Below, one piece after another: positions 22,801-32,229 of a stretch of 64,000 bases of DNA. Source of the DNA: Luidia sarsii (taxonomy: Eukaryota; Echinodermata; Asteroidea; Paxillosida; Luidiidae); assembly GCA_949987565.1 (NCBI GenBank), contig OX465117.1, positions 1,344,214 through 1,408,213 of the forward strand. The letters run 5' to 3'. The position numbers and the translations under genes were made by a program. The stretch's first letter is position 1; every line of letters starts with the position of its first letter. Under the pieces are notes generated by a model. That model was not told where the DNA came from. It made no database searches and worked only from the letters and a program-made list of their open reading frames with translations.

Positions 22801-25800
22801 CGGCATCTCTGCCCGTCCCTCTCCCGAATCCTTCCGTCTCGGCGTGGTCTGAGAAGCAGCATCCACCCTTACTCGTGTCCGACGGATGGTCAGGGCAGTT
22901 GTTAAGATCCTGGACGACAGTCTTGTCCTCTACTGTGATATTGGCGTTGTGGTCTGTGCACAGTCTCGGTGCTTCACCCTCCTCTAGACTCGTGTCCGAT
23001 TTCCCGTGGAAAATCTGATTTTTCTCGTGGTCCAGCTGGTCAGAGCACATCTAGAGATTCAGGTGAAACAAAGTCCAGAACTCAAAGTCGAGGAAAACTG
23101 ACTGACAACTAACCTTCCCAAATGCTCAAAAACCCTCTGGTTGGTATTAAGGTATTTAAGGATTTGGGAAGCTTGAGGCTGAATGTTAAATTTCAAAAAA
23201 GAATTTGGGTGGATCGAGATTTTGAAAAAAAGGCATAATCAAACTTATACTTGAACAGGAAATGAACCTGAGACCTTTGTTTTGCGTACCGGCACTCTTA
23301 CCATCTTAGCCAGTCAGCTATCCAGCTCTTAGATACTGGCCTTCAGAAATAATCAACTAGTCTTTGCCAGGGTGGGGGCACCAGTCACAAGCATTTAATC
23401 ATTAAATGCCGTATATCTCCGGAGATCTATCCAACCTTTAGATGGTGGCCTTCCAAAATGGTCAACTAGTCTTGGCCAGGGAAGGGGCACCAGTCAGAAG
23501 CATTTAATCATTAAATGCCGTATATATCCAGAGATCTATCCAACCTTTAGATGGTGGCCTTCCAGAATGGTCAACTAGTCTTTGCCAGGGTGGGGGCACC
23601 AGTCACAAGCATTTAATCATTAAATGCCGTATATCTCCGGAGATCTATCCAACCTTTAGATGGTGGCCTTCCAGAATGGTCAACTAGTCTTGGCCAGGGT
23701 GGGGGCACCAGTCACAAGCATTTAATCATTAAATGCCGTATATATCCAGAGATCTATCCAACCTTTAGATGGTGGCCTTCCAGAATGGTCAACTAGTCTT
23801 GGCCAGGGAAGGGGCATCAGTCACAAGCGTTTTGCTCCTTCAAAATCAATAAACCCCCCAAACGTACCTCAGCAAACTCAAAGAGTCTTGACTTCGGTGA
23901 CAGCTGGAGTTCAGAGGAAGAGCAAGATGTGGGAGCAGATTTAGTCATGGACTGCTCACCGGCTAGCAGTAACAGACTCAGTCCACCCATGTCGCAAGGA
24001 TCTACGGAGAAAAAGAGGGCACACTGACAATTGCAACGTAAACTACGGCATCGCAAAGCAAATCCCAAACCTGCGGTCACAACTGAGGTAACGAAATAGT
24101 CAACTACATGTATCTATTCTTATGAGATTTGAAGGTTTGCATGGTGATAATATCAGGATAAATAGGTTTGCGGAGACACCATGTAAATTCTCTTTTGTGA
24201 GTAAGTGTGGTTCTGGCACCCTATCCTCAAACCCCCCCCCGGTCTGATGGGTCTCCTATACCCTAGGACAACTAGGCCCCCCTCCCACTAGTTTCCCCCT
24301 CGGTTACAGTTGTTCACTCCCCTAGCCGTCCACCACTTATGACACACATGAGTGAGCACGCACACAGTACACCCAAAACTAGGATCCTGTGCAGCATCCC
24401 TTGTTCCCGCCTTTACATTTCCTGCCTTCACCCTCCATTGAGCTAATCCCCTCACCAGGATCCCTCTCCACACTACATAAGCCCCACTCCCAGTTGGAAT
24501 CTAGCATTCTCCTGAAGACGAGCAGAGTATACTGTTCGAAACGTCGAGTTCCTCCGGTTCTTTTCAGAACCACACTTACTCACAAAAGAGAATTTACATG
24601 GTGTCTCCGCAAACCTATTTATCCTACACACTGTACATTTATCTTTACCAGGGTCGAAGCTCAAGTCGGAAGCATCTCACCTTCGACTGCTACTTATCTC
24701 AAGGGATTTAAGGTAGGGTACACCATTTGCAAAAGTCAAAAGAATTACTTCCATACTTTGTCACACTCAACATATACACAAAATAACACACGTGAAGAAG
24801 TTTCAGCTTGTTTGACCACCGAGCTGGTCAAGGTCGTGTGGCGATTCAAATACGTCTAGCGTCAGGTACCATGTTGTATATGATACATGGATTTGCATCA
24901 AGGGGAATGTAGTTAAATGAGGGTCTGCCTTACTTGACGTAATAAGCACTGAGCTTATTTAAGTACATGAAGGGCAAACCATCATTGAATTACGTTTTCA
25001 TTAATGCAAACACTATAAAATCTATTAATTTACAGGACCAAAACCACCCTCAAAAAGCGTATCTATGGCCATAGGTCTACAATCAAAACCGGTAAAATGG
25101 ACACCCCTGTTGGGTATCACTTCAATCTCCCTGATCATTCGATATCAGATATGAGTGTACTGGGCATAGAATCACTTGGTCACCGTAGTAATGCTGTCCG
25201 TCTTAGCCGTGAGAAAATGTGGATGAAGCGTCTTCGGACTATTCAACCACATGGTCTCAACATCCAGGAGGGTAATGACTAACACCATGCAGATTTCTGA
25301 TAATCCTTTTGTGTTCACTCCTCCACGCTTCTCTTTGATCTCCCCCTCCTTTTGTCCTTTGTTTCTCATCTGTGTCCTATTGTCTCTCTTCCCCCTTCCT
25401 TCCTGTACATGTATCTGTTTTGTCCTTGTCACTCTGCCTTTGAGAAAGGTCCTGCTAGGATCGAAACGTCAGGCACACTAAATCTTAAAATTTACAATGT
25501 GGTTAAGTGTAAATTTGTGAATGGGTGAGTACATGTAGGTTGTGAATCGTGTACATGTATCTGTTTTGTCCTTGTCACTCTGCCTTTGAGAAAGGTCCTC
25601 CTAGGATCGAAACGTCAGGCACACTAAATCTTAAAATTTACAATGTGGTTAAGTGTAAATTTGTGAATGGGTGAGTACATGTAGGTCGTGAATCGGGATT
25701 CAAATCACACATTTTTTGGGGGTAGTACAGTACAGTTTAGGTCCTCATTTTGAAGCTTTCGGCTTCATATGAGTCAGGACTCCTAGGAGCCTGGTGAAAC

Positions 25801-27421
25801 CAGTCTTCGACTGTGTTTCTCTTTTAATCTGCTCAATAGAAAGATCACCCAGTAGTCTTGAGATACCTATCCAGGGATCTCGATAGTATGGGACTCTAGG
25901 GATAAAAAATAAACTAAGCTTGGTCAAATTTGTATTTTCCCAACGACATATAATGAGCTATGTATTTCAGATACTGGACATTAATATAATCCCGTAGTGG
26001 TTGACTTTTTGTTATGCGCTCTAGATCAATATTAGCAAAGAAAAGGGCATGATTAATTTCACCTTCTACTAGTGATGGTTTCCTGCGGAATCCATCCTTG
26101 ATCATTCGCCTTAGAAAACCATACCAATTACTTTCAAGCCGTTTTATTTCTTTCTCTCTTGGCCTCCAGCATTGGGTAGCATATGCTAGTCTAGAACGAA
26201 CACATGCTTCAAGTATTTTAGTCCGAATGGACATATGTACTTCCCTGTCACAAAGGACCCCCTTGAGTTCATAAAAAATTTAGCTCTAGCCTTAGCAATT
26301 CTTTGGTCAGTGGAATTTCTACCATCATTGAAGATGGTGTGGTAGCAGAGTCAATGGCCCTCTTGTCTCTGGCCATGGAAACGATAACCTTGACGTCTCA
26401 CCTGCCAGTTTTCCAGCCGATATCTTGCAAGGAGTCGCCGGGCTCTTCATCTTGGGCCAGTGGTCTGGCGCCCAGACTCCGTTGCCTGCCTTCTTGGTGC
26501 GCTTGCCGCAGGGCGAAGACTTGGTTCTGGTCCTCATGGTCGGCGTGCTGCCTTTGGAGTTGTTTTTGTTGGAGCCGCACCATTTGTAGTCAGGATGAGC
26601 CTTCATGAAAGATGTCTTGCACTGACCAAAGAAAACAAAAATACATTTAAAGCCCCTACACAACATCGGTGAAATTGAAAATTGTTCACAGATTTACATG
26701 AAACTTATACAGTTTAAAGATGGTTATAGTAGAAATATTGGTGCCTAAAATGCTGTATTTTGGGAGAAATGAGTAAAAGAATTAGTTTACGTCTTACCGA
26801 GATCTAAACTATTTTTCGGAACAGTACGTCGTAGAATGCTGCATTTTCTCAAAACAAATGAAGCGGTTTTCACGATTTTCTCGAGACTCGGTTGGCGGAT
26901 TGAGCTGAAATCTTCACAGGTTTGCTATTTCATGCATATGTTGATGTGAGATGGAGTGGACAATCTTTTATTAATCAGACAGTGGAAACACGGGATGTTT
27001 GGTTATTCAGACTTATTCTGTGCAAAAATGTACACGTATGTATGTGTACACTGCTAGCGCTACACTGGCAATAAATTTACATAAACATTTATACTCCAAA
27101 AGACTACCATGATAATTTTAGAAACAATATACAACAAAAAAGGAAAACAAATTGAAAACTGCTTGTATAGCAGTTTTGATATGCAATTTGTTTTCCTTAG
27201 CATGAGCCTTGCCTCTCGTGCGAGTTGCAGATACTTGGATTTCTCGTCCCAGTCCAACACTGCCCACATGTCGGCAAGCATCTTGGTGCAGGATCTATTA
27301 TCCAGCCAAGGATGACCACCCTTCACGATGCTACGGTGACGCTTGCAGAACAGCAGGAACGCGTTCATGGGTCTCCTTAACGTGGAGTCGGCATCGTCCG
27401 AATTCGTGGCAGTCTCCATAA
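16847..27421 (-). CDS. BBX: BBX (bobby sox) HMG-box transcription factor
   Basis: Eight coding exons, spliced in phase on the minus strand: 27421-27213, 26621-26402, 24001-23868, 23050-22450, 20968-20770, 19906-19743, 19120-19004 and 17031-16847. Exons 1-2 form the HMG box (RRPMNAFLLFCKRHRS ... FMKAHPDYKWC), which binds DNA in the nucleus. Later parts match vertebrate BBX in order: DPCDMGGLSLLLLAGEQ, LFEFAE, RKSSRSCKGRLYREYVMEG, TLPQYSPDQF and GSRKRKAPK followed by VSPPGTL. If CAG-TAA at 16847 is the stop, the product has 608 residues from the ATG at 27419, against 941 as I recall for human BBX. The same bases form a good donor (CCCA|GTAAGT), so a last exon may lie further on. Exon 1 starts after an acceptor, so an upstream exon may exist; I did not find one. 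Intron 1 uses a GC donor. The introns are full of repeats. Confidence 0.93.
17315..17395 (+). mobile_element. tRNA-derived SINE, plus strand
   Basis: Leader words (GCCCCCACCATGGCAAAGAC, TTGACTATTTGGGAAG, from 17265) and a tRNA-like head with a slightly altered box A (TAGCTAAGATGG) and box B GGTTCAAGTCC, ending CCAGTC. The anticodon region is ACACAAAACC, closer to the GCA subtype. It lies downstream of BBX on the opposite strand. Confidence 0.75.
17434..18935 (+). mobile_element. Repeat family with GCGGAAAAGC ends, copy 1
   Basis: It begins with a hairpin, AGCTTTTCCGC ... GCGGAAAAGCT, and ends near GATGCGGAAAAGCGTTATG. The right half matches the minus strand of 61385-61835 (for example AACTTTTCAGA, GCGAGATGTTTT-like words and the GTTCTGTTTGCCAACAGAC end). 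The copy is split by the TTAA-flanked element at 17655-18358. No coding sequence is recognised. Confidence 0.6.
17655..18358. mobile_element. TTAA-flanked element with 15-bp inverted ends
   Basis: A 704-bp insertion with TTAA at both edges and inverted ends CCACTTCGCGCCGGG and CCCGGCGCGAAGTGG. It interrupts the repeat at 17434-18935. Open frames inside show no transposase motif. TTAA targets and short ends fit a non-autonomous piggyBac-type element. Confidence 0.8.
20010..20762. repeat. About 60-bp minisatellite in BBX intron, first block
   Basis: Around twelve head-to-tail units, each containing GGTGCATTCTGTGGGATTC, TGTGGACCCTAACCCTGCTG and ACTCAACAAGATGCAACAG. Some units carry the alternative ending GATGTTAGTAACGGAA, which alternates with the CAACAGTG form in the middle of the block. 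The array stops within a few bases of the exon-5 splice donor at 20769. Confidence 0.92.
21130..22360. repeat. 60-bp minisatellite in BBX intron, second block
   Basis: The same unit family as 20010-20762, in the preceding intron. From 21841 to about 22340 the period is exactly 60 bases over eight nearly identical units with the variant GGTTTTCTGTGG. The left part is more diverged. Because 60 is a multiple of three, several frames stay open for up to 377 codons; these are repeat artefacts. Confidence 0.93.
23265..23830 (-). repeat. 109-bp tandem array of SINE leader
   Basis: A minus-strand SINE head of the GCA type (23255-23335) is followed by four further leader copies. CAACTAGTC recurs near 23354, 23462, 23572, 23681 and 23790, so the period is 108 to 110. 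Each unit holds TTTAGATGGTGGCCTTCC, GGGGGCACCAGTCACAAGC and GCCGTATAT. It lies in a BBX intron close to exon 3. Confidence 0.85.
24124..24624 (+). mobile_element. Inverted-repeat element carrying hammerhead-like motif
   Basis: The left arm (GGTTTGCGGAGACACCATG, AATTCTCTTTTGTGAGTAAG, 24170-24215) is inverted in the right arm (ACTTACTCACAAAAGAG, GGTGTCTCCGCAAACC, about 24567-24624). The interior is about 350 bases, with ACCCAAAACTAGGATCCTG and CCACACTACATAAGCCCC, both shared with the element at 48060-48479. A hammerhead-like motif lies just inside the right arm. No protein is coded. It is in a BBX intron. Confidence 0.8.
24509..24548 (+). ncRNA. Hammerhead-like ribozyme motif, family B copy 2
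   Basis: In order: stem I CTC (24509-24511), core CTGAAGA (24512-24518), one extra C, stem II GAGCAG (24520-24525), loop AGTATA, CTGTTC (24532-24537), core GAAA, ACGT as a four-base stem III, C at 24545 as predicted cleavage base, stem I GAG. The core fits CUGANGA/GAAA/UH, and stem II has six pairs including one G-U. The tiny self-complementary stem III resembles the minimal hammerheads reported in Penelope-like elements, thought to work as dimers. Whether this copy cuts is unknown. Confidence 0.7.
25035..25500 (+). pseudogene. 5'-truncated Penelope-like fragment, GIY-YIG C-terminus
   Basis: An open frame to a stop after 25279 reads MDTPVGYHFNLPDHSISDMS ... LRTIQPHGLNIQEGND. It equals the C-terminal part of the endonuclease of the copy at 52216-54330 and lacks its two-base deletion. 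The sequence continues into the shared CT-rich 3' region and the hammerhead-like motif at 25434-25475. It lies in a BBX intron, opposite to the gene. Confidence 0.85.
25405..25696 (+). repeat. 146-bp tandem duplication carrying two hammerhead-like motifs
   Basis: Two head-to-tail copies (25405-25550 and 25551-25696) both start GTACATGTATCTGTTTTGTCC. Each contains GCCTTTGAGAAAGGTCC, a short loop (GCT in the first, CCT in the second), AGGATCGAAACGTCAGGC and GTGTAAATTTGTGAATGGG. They differ at only a few bases, so the duplication is recent. Confidence 0.9.
25745..26234 (-). pseudogene. Non-LTR retrotransposon reverse-transcriptase end
   Basis: Minus-strand frames give ILEACVRSRLAYATQCWRP, NWYGFLRRMIKDGFRRKPS and YINVQYLKYIAHYM. 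After a frame change near 25920 they give PRVPYYRDPWIGISRLLG and QSKTGFTRLL. This is the segment after the catalytic domain of RTE-like or related LINE reverse transcriptases. The catalytic FADD-type region is absent. It is a 5'-truncated dead copy inside a BBX intron, on the same strand as the gene. Confidence 0.8.
26647..26943. mobile_element. MITE family 2, copy 3, truncated
   Basis: It shares AAAGCCCCTACACAACATCGG and long internal stretches (CTCGAGACTCGGTTGGCGG, TTTCATGCATATGTTG) with 6415-6789, then stops before the right inverted end. It lies in the intron between the two HMG-box exons of BBX. Confidence 0.8.
27207..27213 (-). other. GC splice donor in BBX HMG box
   Basis: Exon 1 must end after CGAGAG at 27213 to keep the HMG box in frame with exon 2 (LARE joined to CKTSFMKAHPDYKWC). 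The intron then begins GCAAGG. No GT lies nearby that would preserve the reading. The acceptor at 26622 (TTTCTTTGGTCAG) is canonical. GC-AG introns are a known minor class. Confidence 0.8.
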
Positions 27422-27519
27422 CTGACGAGAGACAAATGATGCATCAAAATTTCCATGTTAGTGTCACTGTACTAACCCTTACATGTACCTTCCTAAATCC
27501 TCAGAAATCCTCTGGGCTA

Positions 27520-27970
27520 AAGCAAAGGACTTCAGAGGATTGAGGCTGAATAGGTTATGAAGGTTCCAAGGATTTCAGAGGATTGAGGCTGAATAGGTTG
27601 TGAAGTTTGGAAGGATTTCTGAGGATTGAGGCTGAATGGGCAAACTACTGGAGAAGAATTTGGGAGGATTTAGGCTGCATGGGGTTCGACTGAAATGAGG
27701 ATTTCAGAGGATTGATTCTCAAACTGCATTGGGGTCTGTAGTTATGCTTGGTTCCAAACCACACATTTATAGTCATCCCATGGGCAAACTCACCCACGAG
27801 CTGCTGGCCATTCCCATTCCCTGGCTATGAGGATTTCAGAGGATTGAGGCAGTGGGCACCACAGTTTTTGTGTACGGTGTTAAATTTCAGAGGATTTCAG
27901 AGGATTGAGGCTGGTAGCCCAAATTTCATACTCAAAATCAGAGGATTTCAAAGGATTCAGGTAGGTTCCT
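27520..27970. repeat. Diffuse repeat with GGATTTCAGAGGATTGAGGC
   Basis: The word ATTTCAGAGGATTGAGGCTG, or close variants, recurs at least seven times at irregular spacing of about 40 to 110 bases, upstream of the first BBX exon found. No coding sense is seen. Confidence 0.7.
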
Positions 27971-28291
27971 AGCAAAAAGGGTCTAGGACATTAGGGTTAG
28001 CTAATGAATAATAACTTGAAAGACTAATCGGTGAGCAGGCTGCGTTATTAAGCTTCTTTTCAGAGTTACCGGCTCTTTTCAGAGCCACATTCCATATTCA
28101 AAAGTTCTAAGATTTTTGACAATTCAGTCATATGTCCAAGGTCACATTTTGGACGTGCAAGATCGATATACCTTGAGTCCGTTACAATACAACTACTGCG
28201 TATATGAGATCACATTATCTCTCAATCATATTCTATACAACAAAACAAGTTACAACCATTGATGAATTGTGCTAGTTTCACAATTTCACAT

Positions 28292-28345
28292 CAACTCGGT
28301 CCGTGACCAAGTCGGTCCGTGACCAACTTGCTCCGTGACCAACAG
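28292..28345. repeat. Triplet of 16-17-bp direct repeats
   Basis: Three direct copies of a unit close to TCGGTCCGTGACCAA. Confidence 0.7.
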
Positions 28346-28557
28346 CTTTTGTGCACATTTTCCCATAGAGACCGAGTTGGTTATGGACCCAGTTGACTGA
28401 CACCCATTTTGCTTAGGTACTGGTGTAAACTCCAAGACTATAATCACTAGTTATAAAACATGGCGGAGCCTTTTCCACCACCGGCCTGAGAGGGCGCTAT
28501 AACAACACAACAACTGGGTAACTGAATTTGAACAGAAGTGTGGAGATATATAACAGG

Positions 28558-28950
28558 ACCGACATATGACGCTTAACCACCGTCGTTGAGCCATGCTGGT
28601 ACCCCGTAAATTGTGTGGAGACTATACAAGGACGTGTTTTGTAAACCAGCGTAGGTTAGGCTTAGGGCGCTACGGTTAGGGCTATGGTTACGGTTAGAGT
28701 TACAGTTCGGGTTAGGTTAGCGTTAATGATAGAGTTCGGATTGGGATTAGGATTAGGGCTAGGTTCAGGATTAGGGTTTTAGGGTTAGGATTAGGATAAG
28801 GGTTAGGGTCGTTTCGTGATTGTGCCTGTAACTACCTGAGAAATGAATGAATGAATGAATGAATGAATGGGGAGGCCTCAGCAAAACCTGGCTTCGCGCA
28901 TGCGCACTTATAGCTTAGCCATGGTGGTTAAGCGTCATATGTCGTGACGC
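28558..28950. mobile_element. MITE family 3 with telomere-like core, copy 1
   Basis: The left end CATATGACGCTTAACCACCG is inverted at the right as GGTGGTTAAGCGTCATATG. The interior (28655-28810) is degenerate TTAGGG-type repeat (GGGTTAGG, GATTAGGG, TACGGTTAGGG), followed by (GAAT)n at 28845-28867. A second copy in opposite orientation is at 31975-32228. Confidence 0.8.
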
Positions 28951-29019
28951 TCATATGCCTTGAAATGTGGACAATCCCTCTAAACAAAATGTGTAGTTGA
29001 ATGCTCCTGACTGTCCCCT

Positions 29020-29160
29020 TCACCGTACCCCTGCAAAGACTAGCTGACTATATAGTATTTGGAAAGACTGTCATCTAAAGGTTATCCTGATAGCTTACAC
29101 AAGAAGAAAGCTAGTTCGCAAAACCAGAGCTCACTGATTCAAATCCCAGTCCAGTAAAAA
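29020..29160 (+). mobile_element. Decayed SINE, GCA subtype
   Basis: A leader (CCTGCAAAGACTAGCTGACTA) and head with TTCGCAAAACCAGAGCTC and a weak box B (GATTCAAATCC), ending CCAGT and a poly-A run. Confidence 0.6.
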
Positions 29161-29579
29161 AAAAATGCCATCTTTCAAAAAGTTCAGTTTATTTTTTCAT
29201 TTGAAATGGTTTAAACAAATAATGTGGTTAAATTCCTTCAAACTATTGCAATCTCCCTCTAGGTAGATTGATCAAAAATACAAATTAAAGAAATTTAAGG
29301 AAACCTGTACTATCGACTTCAAGGCATTCGAATTGTTTCATGAACCCAAAGTACCGCTGACAGCAATTTGGATTGTAACACTGATTATTAATAGGTATAG
29401 CAATTCAATTTTTAACTGAAATGAATTCAAATATTTTGCCATCAAAAAGTTGCTACAAAACATATCAGATTCTCTTTTCAGTTTGGTAACTGGAATTTTT
29501 GTGGACTTTTAGTAAAATGTTATTAAAAAAAAAATCAGCATGTTTACTTATTGTATAAGCAATATTATTTTGCATTTGC

Positions 29580-29702
29580 TTCTAATTTTCTATTTCTGCC
29601 TTTGAGAAAGTTCCTGCTAGGATTGAAACATCAGGCACTTCTTATTCTTAATATTTTCTTAATATTTTAGTCAATTAATTTTAGTGACTAGAAGCAGTTT
29701 GC
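29580..29702 (+). repeat. Penelope 3'-end fragment with hammerhead-like motif
   Basis: GCCTTTGAGAAAGTTCCTGC and AGGATTGAAACATCAGGC at 29597-29636, then a tail with TTAGTGACTAGAAGCAGTTTG. Both the stem and the ACGTC part carry decay mutations. Confidence 0.75.
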
Positions 29703-29727
29703 AGGGCGACCTCTCCAAATTTAAAAC

Positions 29728-29908
29728 ACAGTGGCTGTTGTTACGACAGTCGTCCGTGTGGTTCCCTGACTTCACAGTATTTGTCAGGATGTTTAGCTCT
29801 TGGAACCAGACTATCAGCTAATAGACTGGTTCAACCAGCCTGCAATGCTGACGAAATACAATCAAGTCAGGGAACCACACGGACGACTGCCGTAACAACA
29901 GCCACTGC
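29728..29908. mobile_element. Foldback MITE family 4, copy 1
   Basis: A 181-bp palindromic element with arms of about 45 bases, starting CAGTGGCTGTTGTTACGACA and ending TGCCGTAACAACAGCCACTG. The centre holds TTGGAACCAGACTATCAGC. A copy with few differences lies at 61162-61342. Confidence 0.9.
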
Positions 29909-29954
29909 AAATTAAAAAATGGGCGGTAAGTTAATGTAACCTATATTGTAAGGT

Positions 29955-30196
29955 CCTAGTTACTCCTAGTCTGAGTAACTTGGACCTGAAAAGGCACCCT
30001 TTTTTTATCGAAATTTGAAATTTGGAGGGTCAGGTGACTAGGGTCCAAGGAAACCAGAGTCCCAATCCTACTATTACTAAACACCAAAATATTTGACTAC
30101 CCATGGACTACAGTCACCCGACCCTCCAAATTTCAAATTTTGATTAAAAAAGGGTGACTTTTCGAGTCCAAGTTACTCGGACTAAGTTACACGTGT
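29955..30196. mobile_element. Foldback element with AGTTACTCGGAC ends
   Basis: Arms contain GAGTAACTTGGACCTGAAAA and GTCCAAGTTACTCGGAC, then AATTTGAAATTTGGAGGGTC and its inverse GACCCTCCAAATTTCAAATT. A related single arm is visible near 38395-38455. Confidence 0.75.
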
Positions 30197-30199
30197 GGT

Positions 30200-31870
30200 T
30201 ACTTCCAAGGACTAAGCTGAAGAACATTTAATTAAATACCATGCCATTAATAAATACAGATCTTGAATTCCTTTACACAATTACAGAATGTATGATAATT
30301 TAATGGGTTATGCACAACTCAAAAGCAAGTAAAATATGGCCACTCTTAACCACGACTTTGTACTGTAGTCTGTACTACCTACAGTGTATGCACTGTAGTG
30401 TAGGCTACACCAGTACTGGGCAGTACACGATGTATGTAGGTACCAACAACACAAACCGGTCTAAAGAAAAATACAGATTATGTCGATTTCGATGTGAGAT
30501 CGCTTCAAAACTTCAGACTTCTGTCCTCCTTCCCCTGCTGTGAATCTGTGGCGACGCCAAGACTCGACGATTCTCGGCTCTGAAGCTGGAAAACTGCCCT
30601 GTCTCAAAAACCTTACGTGGCAGAAAAAAATATATAGTCCATCAACGCGTAAATCAAAACAAGTTGAAACACAGACTGTTAATCACAAGCAAAACTCGAA
30701 AACTCGAATGAAAACAAGTCCTTCAAAGTACACTTTCTGAGCCACTTGGCATGCAATCCACAGCTGCACTTACTTCACTGACCTTCAGACGTTCACCTCA
30801 CAGGACATCGCTTGCAGCCATCCATTCAAAAAAAGTCGAAAATCGCAAATGAAATACTTGTAATTTTGGGTCGAGTTTACCCAGGTACGTAGAGTACTTG
30901 AGCCCACGTCATAGAAGCTAGGTCAATGTTATGTCTCATTACATTATGCACGTCTACACTGCACTGCCATGCACGTAGCAGCGCCCACGTGGGTATAATG
31001 CGGACGGTAGGGGAGGCTGGGTACCAGACCATACCCCATGCTTTTACGCATAGGCTGGAAGTTACGCACAATCCTATGGGGAACATTTTTTTTTGGTGTG
31101 GTTATGACTGCTAGTCAAGGTCTTAAGGTCGTGTTTGAAATAAATAAAGCGGCTTAAAAATTACACAAATCAGGCCATGGAAGTGACTTGCTAGCAGCTT
31201 CAACCAATTCTTGTAGATATTTTTCAAAGTTTTGTTGTTCTTTCTGGCAACAACCAGTGAAAAATGCGGCCTTGATGAACATGTGTCCATAGAAACGATC
31301 ACGACCGGGGCAACTGACTATGAGCTGAACTTGAAATAACATGTCGTGCATAATGTAAAGGCTAGCTGCCTTCCTTTGGTAGTGGATGTGGCTTCATGCA
31401 CTGCTATGTATTAGCAAGTGGATTAGATTGATCAATAACACCGCTCGCTAAAGATTATTAGAGTCAAGTTGGAAGCAATGCAGGCCTATGATGTGCAGCA
31501 TCATTATTGCCGCTCAAGCTTCAATTTTACAACTTACAAGTTACATGTATACCTCGGACACGGACGCTATTGTCGACACCATTTTAAAGCGCGGTAGTGG
31601 ACCTAATAACCTATAAAATGCTGTTTATAATATTATATTATTTTAAATACTCTCACTGGTCATTCAGAGATCGCTGTTTTCATCAGATAGCATAGCTCTA
31701 GGTATACTGGCTTTGTTTTGTTTCCTTAACTTTTTTTCCACTGCGAATTAGCTCATATACGAACTACCGAAATTAAAAGTTAGCATAACGCCATCTGCAG
31801 AGTGTCTGTATAGCGGGCCGTGACTCTTATTTTCCCTCTTCTAAAACCAGGCTTATTGCACCCTGCTCTG
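30200..31870. other. Intergenic region between MRPL37 and BBX
   Basis: No convincing exon. A minus-strand frame of 65 codons at 31154-31351 (with GCCQKEQQNFEKYLQEL) has protein-like composition but no family that I recognise and no clear partner exon. Confidence 0.35.
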
Positions 31871-31974
31871 GCTTCGCTATGTTGGGCCACTGAGATTGGT
31901 TTGGAGGTCTCCTCCTCCTCCTCCTCCACCTACCCTCCTTTCCTCCTCCCCGTCCATCTTTCTTTGCCATGCCT

Positions 31975-32228
31975 TGTACCACCCTAACCCTAACACCCCT
32001 AACCCTGAACCTAACCCTAATCCTAATCCTAATCCTAAATCTATCAGTAACGCTAATAACCCAACCCGAACTGTAACTCTAACCGTAACCATAATCCTAA
32101 CCGTAGCACCCTAAGCCTAACCTACGCTGGTTTACAAAATACGTCATTGTATTGTCCCCACAACATTTACGGGGTACCAGCATGGCTCAACGACGGTGGT
32201 TAAGCGTCATAATTATGTCGGTCCTGTT
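31975..32228. mobile_element. MITE family 3 with telomere-like core, copy 2
   Basis: CCCTAACC-type repeats (31981-32112) lead into CCTACGCTGGTTTAC, a GGGGTACCAGCATGGCTCAA stretch and the end GGTGGTTAAGCGTCAT. This is the inverted counterpart of 28558-28950. One terminal arm is missing; the left side runs into a CTC-rich block at 31910-31970. Confidence 0.75.
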
Positions 32229-32229
32229 A

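Noticed and set aside
21622..22852. Frames of 180 to 377 codons over the 60-bp array
   Set aside because: The period is a multiple of three, so frames stay open by arithmetic. The end of one frame runs antisense through a BBX exon.
31154..31351. A 65-codon minus-strand last exon
   Set aside because: Protein-like composition but no recognised family, no partner exon and no clear splice site, so not called as a gene.
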